Below are positions 1-4,526 of a stretch of DNA of 7,089 bases, piece by piece (within the stretch, counting starts at the first letter, position 1; every line of letters begins with the position of its first letter). This DNA comes from Coriobacteriales bacterium (GTDB lineage: Bacteria > Actinomycetota > Coriobacteriia > Coriobacteriales > UBA8131). The notes under the pieces were generated by a model. That model searched no databases. It worked only from the letters and a program-made list of their open reading frames with translations, and was not told where the DNA came from. Where the stretch lies: the NCBI GenBank assembly GCA_031268525.1, contig JAIRXA010000023.1:1-7089 (forward strand). The letters run 5' to 3'. Both the position numbers and the translations under genes were made by a program.

Positions 1-257
1 TGCAAACGACCCTGCATGCAGGCAACCCGTCGCCCAGCCAACGTGCCAAAGAGCAGGCGACCTGGATGCCCCGGCGCACCACTGGTCTTGAAGTGGGGGA
101 TATCCGCATAGTCATATGCCACATCGAGGTCGATGAGTGAAGCCAGTTCGCCAAGGCCAGAGCCTAAGACAAGCGCGATCTCGGGAGGATCAGACAGGTA
201 GTGAGGCGAGGATTGGATGTACGTAACAGCCTGATTGATACGGTCTGCAAGTGTCAT
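1..257 (-). CDS. Purine nucleoside phosphorylase (trimeric PNP family), N-terminal part
   Basis: The enzyme cleaves purine (deoxy)ribonucleosides with phosphate to free base and (deoxy)ribose-1-phosphate; it is a cytosolic purine-salvage enzyme. Translating the minus strand from the ATG at 257 gives 85 residues without a stop before the window edge. Visible family motifs are LGSGLG (residues 31-36, Ser33 in the phosphate-binding loop), IPHF (53-56), APGHPGRLLFG (61-71, with His64) and MQGR (81-84, Arg84 a phosphate ligand). These fall at the same numbers as in mammalian PNP (Ser33, His64, Arg84), so the start is well supported. A ribosome site AAAGGA lies about six bases upstream of the ATG. 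Roughly the last two thirds of the protein, including the base-binding residues, is outside the window, so inosine/guanosine versus xanthosine preference cannot be judged. It is transcribed away from the PadR gene. Confidence 0.93.
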   Translation of the reverse strand, partial: MTLADRINQAVTYIQSSPHYLSDPPEIALVLGSGLGELASLIDLDVAYDYADIPHFKTSGAPGHPGRLLFGTLAGRRVACMQGRL

Positions 258-283
258 GAGATGTCCTTTCTGCTTTCATTCGC

Positions 284-377
284 CCGAGCCTCCACCGGAA
301 CCGCATTGGTGGACCTGCGAGCAAAGGTGCGACAGCTTGCTCGGAGATTGCCGATCATGCCCATAATGACACGGCAA
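284..377 (-). promoter_or_regulatory. Structured leader with competing hairpins upstream of the phosphorylase
   Basis: Several exact inverted repeats lie between the candidate promoter and the phosphorylase start. Plus-strand TTGCCG (348-353) matches CGGCAA (372-377), and inside them TCAT (355-358) matches ATGA (366-369). TTGCTCG (337-343) can pair with CGAGCAA (318-324; 7 bp, 12-base loop). Overlapping GCTCGG (339-344) can instead pair with CCGAGC (284-289), enclosing the hairpin TCCACC (291-296)/GGTGGA (308-313). The last two pairings exclude each other, as in attenuators and riboswitches. No known riboswitch class was recognised and no poly-U terminator is visible, so the regulatory role is inferred. 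Confidence 0.35.
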
Positions 378-395
378 GGGATGCCTTCGTCTGCT

Positions 396-423
396 ATTAT
401 CTCAGTAACGCCTAGTATAGCAA
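396..423 (-). promoter_or_regulatory. Candidate sigma70-type promoter for the phosphorylase gene
   Basis: On the minus strand a -35-like TTGCTA (418-423, 4 of 6 to consensus) is followed after 16 bases by GATAAT (396-401, 5 of 6). Transcription would begin near 389 and give a leader of about 130 bases that contains the hairpins at 284-377. It is a pattern match only. The same short stretch is the most AT-rich part of the divergent intergenic region, so a regulator bound here, such as the adjacent PadR protein, could affect both directions (inference). Confidence 0.35.
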
Positions 424-505
424 TCATGACGCATCCCGTATCAGCGACATTTCACCTAACAGGCAACAGACAAAGATATCAAGCAACACCAGGAAGGATA
501 ACACC

Positions 506-940
506 ATGTGGGCGATCTGCAACCCCAAAGCTGATGACGATCTCAAAGCCTGCGCGGCGCTCGGCAAGACGCTAAGCCGCCTGTCGCAGCCAACGATACT
601 CACGATTCTGGCAGCATCCGAGGAGGCCCTACACGGGTATGTCATCGTACAACGCGCAGCGTTCTCACCGATGTTCGGTGGTAGCAAGCCCGATGCAACC
701 GGCGTTTATCGCACCCTTCGTCAGATGGAGGAGAACGGTCTGGTAACTTCACAGTGGGAGACCCCGCAGGCGGGTCCTGCCAAGCGTGCCTTCTCGCTCA
801 CCGACGAAGGCCGTGAGGCGCTACGACGCTGGATAGATTTACTAGCTTGTTATACTGCTACTATTAGTGAGTTACGCGAAGAGGCTGCCGCCGCTCTTGG
901 CATCGCGACACCACCCACGCCTGTCTGCGGCGGACACTAA
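506..940 (+). CDS. PadR-family winged-helix transcriptional regulator
   Basis: A 144-residue cytosolic DNA-binding protein. The ATG is preceded by a good ribosome site (AGGAAGGA, 491-498, seven bases upstream). The N-terminal winged helix-turn-helix covers about residues 24-108: LSQPTILTILA (26-36), LHGYVIV (42-48), the recognition region ATGVYRTLRQMEENGLV (64-80, the classic PadR 'VYR.L..ME..GLV' pattern), then the wing with AKRAFSLTDEGREAL (92-106). The C-terminal part (about 107-132) is a single short helix and much shorter than in long PadR proteins, so this is the short, dimerising subfamily. PadR proteins usually repress a nearby gene and release it on ligand binding; the ligand here is unknown. 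Oddities are the four cysteines (5, 16, 115, 141) and the extreme C-terminus CGGH, which could bind metal or respond to redox (inference). Codons around 829-878 are markedly AT-rich compared with the rest. Candidate targets are itself, the divergent phosphorylase, or the downstream cassette and glycyl radical enzyme. Confidence 0.9.
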   Translation: MWAICNPKADDDLKACAALGKTLSRLSQPTILTILAASEEALHGYVIVQRAAFSPMFGGSKPDATGVYRTLRQMEENGLVTSQWETPQAGPAKRAFSLTDEGREALRRWIDLLACYTATISELREEAAAALGIATPPTPVCGGH

Positions 941-946
941 AGGCAC

Positions 947-968
947 TGCCCCGCCAGAAGGCGAGGCA
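947..968 (+). terminator. Possible weak terminator hairpin after the PadR gene
   Basis: Seven bases after the PadR stop codon, TGCCCCGCC (947-955) pairs with GGCGAGGCA (960-968) through an AGAA loop, with one C/A mismatch. The stem is GC-rich, but no T-run follows directly, so it could be an inefficient or factor-assisted terminator or just a stable 3' end. Confidence 0.25.
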
Positions 969-1002
969 TGGTGGATAAGAGATAAGAGAATATTTACCTT
1001 TA

Positions 1003-1122
1003 GAGTACTCTTTGCTGATACGTTTCTACTCAGCGTTTTTTCAACAGCGAGAACTATACCCACTGACCTCTTTACTGGGAAGTCCCCATTCATCCCGATA
1101 AAACGCAGCTTGACAAATCTAT
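1003..1122. repeat. Direct repeat, copy 1 (~120 bp), beyond the 3' end of the prepilin gene
   Basis: This copy matches 1823-1941 in the same orientation. The 78-base core 1045-1122 differs from 1864-1941 at one base (A1100 versus G1919). The outer arm 1003-1023 also matches 1823-1843 with one difference (GAGTACTC versus GAGTGCTC). Between core and arm the copies diverge and differ in length by one base. In the gene's orientation this copy starts about 65 bases after the prepilin stop and is followed by a short AAAGGTAA match to the prepilin leader. It therefore looks like the leader of a second, lost pilin gene (inference). No terminal inverted repeats or transposase are seen. Confidence 0.92.
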
Positions 1123-1128
1123 TTATGA

Positions 1129-1182
1129 AGGCACACCTCATACTTTGCTCTGCTTATGGGGAGGCACACCTCGTACTTTGCT
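1129..1182. repeat. Short tandem direct repeat, 21-bp units 33 bp apart
   Basis: Bases 1129-1149 and 1162-1182 match at 20 of 21 positions (A versus G at unit position 12); both begin AGGCACACCTC and end TACTTTGCT. They lie between the prepilin stop codon and repeat copy 1. On the minus strand each unit contains GAGGTG, which could pair with CACCTC immediately after the prepilin stop region (1192-1197 on the plus strand reads GAGGTG's partner sequence inverted), so alternative 3' hairpins are possible. No function is established. Confidence 0.8.
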
Positions 1183-1679
1183 TGGTCTAAGAGGTGGTCT
1201 TCTCAACTTTGTAGCCGTCGTCGATTGTCCACATCGCTGTGTAGGAGCCGTTGTAATAGGTAAAGCTCTGAAGTTGGCCTGTAAACTCGCCGTAGGTAAT
1301 GTTATCGATAAAACTCCTCTTTGGCGGTCCCGCTGACGCAGTAAGCGCGAGGTTGCCGTTGCCAACTAAGATGTTGAGTTCGCCGACGAGCCTGGGATTA
1401 GAACCTGTCGATAATGGCATATAATTTGGGAAACATATTCGATAGAGAACCCCTAATGTCGTACGTATTATTACTAGATGGATTACTACCCGGCAAAGTG
1501 CCACCATTGGCAACCACCTCGGTGCCGATGGTCTGTAAGGCCGTGCGGTAGGTACCCGCCTCGGCAATGACAGTACGTTGGTTTGCTTTTTCGATGTAAC
1601 CGGTCAGGGCTGGCACGATGAGGGCGGCCATAATCCCTAAGATGACGAGGACGACGATGGCCTCAATTAAGGTAAAGCC

Positions 1680-1748
1680 TTTCTTGTCTGAGAGCTTAAG
1701 GGCTTTCTCGTCTAAAAGCGAGAGCTGAGAGTTTTCTTGGCTGAGAGC
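1680..1748. repeat. 16-bp imperfect direct repeats 53 bp apart inside the prepilin leader
   Basis: Bases 1680-1695 and 1733-1748 match at 15 of 16 positions (coding strand GCTCTCAG-C/A-CAAGAAA); CTCTCAG occurs a third time at 1725-1731. The offset of 53 is 2 modulo 3. Removing one unit would place the ATG at 1783, with G11 unchanged, in frame with LSDKKG|FTLIE and give a conventional leader of about 18 residues. This suggests that a 53-bp duplication or insertion may be what displaced the reading frame (inference). Confidence 0.7.
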
Positions 1749-1758
1749 CCCCCCCCCC
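1748..1758. repeat. Mononucleotide tract of 11 (C on plus, G on the prepilin coding strand)
   Basis: This is the longest homopolymer in the window and lies eight codons after the prepilin ATG. On the coding strand it follows CCTC and precedes CTCTCAG. With 11 G the ATG frame reads Arg-Gly-Gly-Gly then ends after 11 more codons; with 12 or 9 G it reads into the prepilin signal sequence. Such tracts gain or lose bases through polymerase slippage. They are also prone to sequencing error, so the stated length should be treated with caution. Confidence 0.9.
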
Positions 1759-1806
1759 GAGGATTTTCGATCAATTCTTTCATAATGTGGTTCCCCCTTA
1801 CCTTTG

Positions 1807-1826
1807 ACTCGGTTTTCATTCCGAGT
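1807..1826 (-). promoter_or_regulatory. Small hairpin in the prepilin 5' leader
   Basis: ACTCGG (1807-1812) and CCGAGT (1821-1826) form a six-pair stem with an eight-base loop, about 24 bases before the prepilin ATG and just upstream of its ribosome site. Compared with repeat copy 1, the hairpin is extra: copy 1 goes straight from ACTC to TAAAGGTAA. Its proximity to the ribosome site makes a role in translation or mRNA stability possible, but nothing shows it. Confidence 0.3.
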
Positions 1827-1941
1827 GCTCTTTGCTGATACGTTGTCGCTCAACACTTATCACCAGCGAGAACTATACCCACTGACCTCTTTACTGGGAA
1901 GTCCCCATTCATCCCGATGAAACGCAGCTTGACAAATCTAT
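1823..1941. repeat. Direct repeat, copy 2 (~120 bp), covering the prepilin promoter and leader
   Basis: The partner of 1003-1122, in the same orientation and about 820 bases away. In the prepilin orientation it lies upstream of the gene and carries the candidate promoter. In the other direction it carries TTGACA (1929-1934), a consensus -35 for the glycyl radical enzyme side, so the element may hold divergent promoters. A 13-base piece of its end, AGCTTGACAAATC (1926-1938), recurs with one change at 1967-1979. Confidence 0.92.
1872..1900 (-). promoter_or_regulatory. Candidate promoter of the prepilin gene, inside repeat copy 2
   Basis: On the minus strand TTCCCA (1895-1900, 4 of 6 to the -35 consensus) is spaced 17 bases from TATAGT (1872-1877, 4 of 6 to the -10 consensus). 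Transcription would start near 1865 and leave a leader of about 80 bases with the hairpin and ribosome site. The same bases are conserved in copy 1 (TATAGT at 1053-1058), where they would drive RNA antisense to the end of the PadR gene. No sigma54-type -24/-12 element was found. Confidence 0.33.
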
Positions 1942-1958
1942 AAAAACACACCCATAAA
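1929..1958 (+). promoter_or_regulatory. Candidate promoter for the glycyl radical enzyme gene
   Basis: TTGACA (1929-1934, perfect -35 consensus) is followed after 18 bases by CATAAA (1953-1958, 4 of 6 to the -10 consensus). It would give a leader of about 100 bases. A second possible -10, TAAAAT (2007-2012, 5 of 6), lies nearer the gene but lacks a good -35. Which of these is used cannot be told from sequence alone. Confidence 0.35.
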
Positions 1959-2052
1959 CCTTCCTAAGCTTAACAAATCGGTTCTCCTTCTATCTCTTTC
2001 ATGCGCTAAAATAGGACCATCCCAGACACCGAGCTGAGATCAACCACGAGAT

Positions 2053-2058
2053 AGGAGG
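2053..2058 (+). promoter_or_regulatory. Shine-Dalgarno site fixing a GTG start for the glycyl radical enzyme
   Basis: A perfect AGGAGG lies five bases before GTG at 2064. There is no in-frame ATG close by, and the protein's homology begins within the first residues after this GTG, so the GTG start is preferred. Confidence 0.85.
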
Positions 2059-2063
2059 ACTTC

Positions 2064-4514
2064 GTGTATACGTTTCGCGAAACGACGCCACGCATCCTGC
2101 AGTTGCGCCAGCAAGTCCGCAACCGTGTACTGGTCTTAGATGCCGAGCGTTCTAACATCATTACCGCGGCCTATCAGAAGTACGAAAACGTCGTCCCCAT
2201 TATCAAGAAACCGCTGGCGCTCTATGAGCTCTGCGCACAGATGACCGTGCTCATCGGTGACGATGAGTTGATCGTCGGCAACAAGGGGCCACATATCTTT
2301 GCCAGTCCTGGTTACCCGGAATGGGGTATCACTGACTGGGTTCTCGAACCGATCAGCGCGGGCGAGTGGGAACTCGCGGACGACGGCAGGTATCACAATC
2401 CACCCGATGAGGAGGTACGCCAGATCATCGCACCACAAGATGTGGAGGATCTTAAGCGTGTTGTTCCCTACTGGGCTAATCACCGCATCGGGGGAGCTGC
2501 CGATGCCTGGAAACCCGACGGTTATGAAGAGCTTGAGCGCTTGAGCGTCTCCAGCTATGTGGCGGGCGGCATGGGATTACTTCAGCTTCCGACAGGACAT
2601 CTGGTAGCAGGATATAAAAAAATTATCAATAGAGGATATCAAGCTATTAGAGATGAAGCTCAGCAATGGATTGATGAGCACTACGGCAATCTGATGGGCG
2701 AAGATATCGACCGTTATATGTTCTACAAATCGGCGGTCATCAGCTGTGACGCCGCGATTTTATTGATCGGCCGGTATGCCATCGCCTGCGCCGAGCAGGC
2801 CGCAGCCTGTACCGACCCGGCCCGACGCAGCGAGCTCGAACGGATGGCCGCGCAGATGGAGCACCTCGCCACTCAGCCCGCGCGCACCTTCTGGGAGGCT
2901 TTGCAGGCTACGATGTTCTATCAGGTCTTCATCAACATCGATGTCAACATCCCCTCCCCTGCACTCGGGCGTATCGACCAGTACACCTGGCCCTACCTCA
3001 AGCGTGATCTGGAAGCCGGAACCATCACGCTTGATGAGGCTCAGGAGCTGATCGACGCCTTCTTCCTCAAGGCAAACTGCTTCTATGGCGCAGGCCCCGG
3101 CAAGTTGGTGGACACTACCGGCATTGGCAATACCTACCAACACACCACCATAGGCGGCGTCGACCCGCTCACTGGCGAGGACGCCACGAACCCTGTGACT
3201 TTCATGGTCCTGGAGGCTGTCGGGCGCCTGAAGCTCCACGACCCCACGATCTCCTTGCGCACCAACGCCAACACCCCCGACGACCTGTGGGATTGCGCTA
3301 TTCAGACCTCGCGTCTGGTCGGCGGGCTGCCGCTGTACCAAAACGACGAGATCATCATCCCGGCATTGATGGCAGAGCGCGGGTTCTCGCTCAAAGACGC
3401 CCGCGACTACGGCATTATCGGCTGTCAGGAAATCGTTGGTTGTGGCAATGACTTTCCCGCGCCCAATGGTTTGTTCCCGCCGCACGCTTCGGTGCACTGG
3501 GGCAAGATATTCGACATGGCAATTAACAACGGAATCAACCCACTCAACGACGAACAGGCATCTATCCAGACGGGCTACCTGTATGAGATGGAGAACATCG
3601 AGCAGGTACGCGAAGCCGTAGCCCGTGTGGGACGGCATGTCATGCGGCTCTTCTTGACAGTCAACAACTACGCCGACTATATCGGTCGCTACACTACTAC
3701 CGAGGCACCGTTGTCGATCTCGATGGAAGGCTGCATGGAGCGTGGTATCGACGTAGCGCATGGCGGCTGCACCTACAACGGTTGGGGTGGCACGGCCACC
3801 GGTCTGGCGACTCTGGCAGACAGTCTCGCTACGATTAAATATATGGTCTTTGATAAACAGTTGGTGAGCGCACAAGAGCTCTACGATGCCACAATGGCTA
3901 ACTGGGAGGGCTACGAAGAGCTGCGTCAGCGTATCCTCAATGAAGTGCCGCACTATGGCAATGCCGATCCCTATGTAGATGAGGAGCTGCGCTGGTGTGT
4001 AGATCTCTACTACCAGATATGCCAGGAGTGCACCAACACCCGGGGTGGGCGGTACACTTCCGGACTCTATGGCGCCTCGGACCACGTACGTCAGGGCTTT
4101 GACACCTTGGCTACGCCGGATGGACGACGTCTGGGCGAGCCAATCGCCGACGCAATGTCGCCAGCCCAAAGTCGCGACACGAAGGGACCAACCGCCGTCT
4201 TTCGGTCCACCTGCTCCTTTGACCATCACCACTACATGGGCGGCATCGCGGTCAACCTGCGTATGCATCCCACCACTTTGCAAAGCGCGGAGGGCGCGGC
4301 CAAACTCCGTGACCTGACAAAGACCTACTTCGAGGAAGGTGGCATGGAAGTTCAGTACAATATCGTAGACACCGACACTCTGCGAGCTGCCCAGAAAAGC
4401 CCTACCGATTACCGTGACCTCGTTGTGCGCATCGCGGGTTACTCCGCCTACTTCGTGGAGCTGGGCAAGAGTCTGCAGGATGACATCATTGCACGAAATG
4501 AGAATACGCTTTAG
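2064..4514 (+). CDS. Glycyl radical enzyme (PFL/dehydratase/decarboxylase superfamily), substrate unknown
   Basis: An 816-residue cytosolic anaerobic enzyme of full family length. The N-terminal PFL domain includes IVGN (70-73), SYVAGGMG followed by GHLVAGY, and HDPTISLRTN. The active-site loop reads YGIIGCQEIVGCGND: Cys454 is the expected thiyl-radical cysteine and Glu456 the acid/base residue of the Cys-X-Glu pattern shared by dehydratases, arylacetate decarboxylases and C-S or C-N lyases. This argues against pyruvate formate-lyase (adjacent Cys-Cys) and benzylsuccinate-type synthases. AHGGCTYNGWGG (565-576) is a further family motif. The C-terminal glycyl radical motif is RIAGYSAYF with Gly792, 24 residues before the end. 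Gln455 within Cys-X-Glu and a second cysteine, Cys460, in the loop are noteworthy and point to a subfamily I cannot name. The enzyme needs a radical-SAM activase, and none is in the window. The helicase gene starts 12 bases downstream. A short stretch (about 2609-2675) uses AT-rich codons, including AGA twice, unlike its surroundings. Confidence 0.95.
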   Translation: MYTFRETTPRILQLRQQVRNRVLVLDAERSNIITAAYQKYENVVPIIKKPLALYELCAQMTVLIGDDELIVGNKGPHIFASPGYPEWGITDWVLEPISAGEWELADDGRYHNPPDEEVRQIIAPQDVEDLKRVVPYWANHRIGGAADAWKPDGYEELERLSVSSYVAGGMGLLQLPTGHLVAGYKKIINRGYQAIRDEAQQWIDEHYGNLMGEDIDRYMFYKSAVISCDAAILLIGRYAIACAEQAAACTDPARRSELERMAAQMEHLATQPARTFWEALQATMFYQVFINIDVNIPSPALGRIDQYTWPYLKRDLEAGTITLDEAQELIDAFFLKANCFYGAGPGKLVDTTGIGNTYQHTTIGGVDPLTGEDATNPVTFMVLEAVGRLKLHDPTISLRTNANTPDDLWDCAIQTSRLVGGLPLYQNDEIIIPALMAERGFSLKDARDYGIIGCQEIVGCGNDFPAPNGLFPPHASVHWGKIFDMAINNGINPLNDEQASIQTGYLYEMENIEQVREAVARVGRHVMRLFLTVNNYADYIGRYTTTEAPLSISMEGCMERGIDVAHGGCTYNGWGGTATGLATLADSLATIKYMVFDKQLVSAQELYDATMANWEGYEELRQRILNEVPHYGNADPYVDEELRWCVDLYYQICQECTNTRGGRYTSGLYGASDHVRQGFDTLATPDGRRLGEPIADAMSPAQSRDTKGPTAVFRSTCSFDHHHYMGGIAVNLRMHPTTLQSAEGAAKLRDLTKTYFEEGGMEVQYNIVDTDTLRAAQKSPTDYRDLVVRIAGYSAYFVELGKSLQDDIIARNENTL

Positions 4515-4526
4515 AGAGCGGCTCGT

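Larger units (their letters stand above)
1187..1783 (-). pseudogene. Type IV prepilin-like protein gene with two frame interruptions (phase-variable or decaying)
   Basis: The product, if restored, would be a class III signal-peptide pilin or pseudopilin, cleaved and methylated by a prepilin peptidase and assembled into an envelope filament. The diagnostic site is KKG|FTLIEAIVVLVILGI: Gly at the cleavage point, Glu at mature position 5, then a hydrophobic helix and a GYIEKANQR continuation. The best start is the ATG at 1783, with AAGGGGG (minus strand, 1792-1798) about eight bases upstream. Read from there, the frame passes through an 11-G tract (1748-1758) and stops at a TAG at 1712-1714 after 23 codons. 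The prepilin body is in another frame until about 1430, where it would stop at 1398. The C-terminal part (NYMPLSTGSNP to the stop at 1187, ending near YKVEKTT) lies in the same frame as the ATG. Adding one base in the G tract and removing one near 1425-1433 gives a continuous 198-residue protein: a 36-residue leader and 162 mature residues, no cysteine. An upstream GTG at 1856 is already in frame with the body but has no convincing ribosome site. No assembly genes are nearby. Confidence 0.75.

Noticed and set aside
291..313. Resemblance to a T-box element (GGTGG and ACCGC fragments)
   Set aside because: The conserved T-box sequence and a following terminator are absent, and the gene is not an amino-acid or aminoacyl-tRNA synthetase gene.
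201..575. 124-codon plus-strand frame overlapping the phosphorylase start and the PadR start
   Set aside because: Both overlapped genes are firmly identified in other frames, and the translation has no family resemblance.
1129..1182. CRISPR array
   Set aside because: There are only two units with a 12-base gap, and no cas genes.
1784..1856. GTG at 1856 as the true prepilin start
   Set aside because: It is in frame with the prepilin body at the present tract length but lies in the repeat without a convincing ribosome site and gives an unusually long, hydrophilic leader. It is kept only as an alternative.
1823..1941. c-di-GMP (GEMM) riboswitch in front of the prepilin
   Set aside because: Such riboswitches often precede pilin genes, but the conserved GEMM core sequences are not found here in either orientation.
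1003..1941. Transposon or insertion sequence bounded by the repeats
   Set aside because: There is no transposase, no terminal inverted repeats and no evident target duplication; the repeats are direct and overlap the prepilin leader.
2616..2622. A7 run in the glycyl radical enzyme as a programmed frameshift site
   Set aside because: The reading phase (TAT AAA AAA ATT) does not form a canonical -1 slippery heptamer, and the gene is intact through its C-terminal motif.
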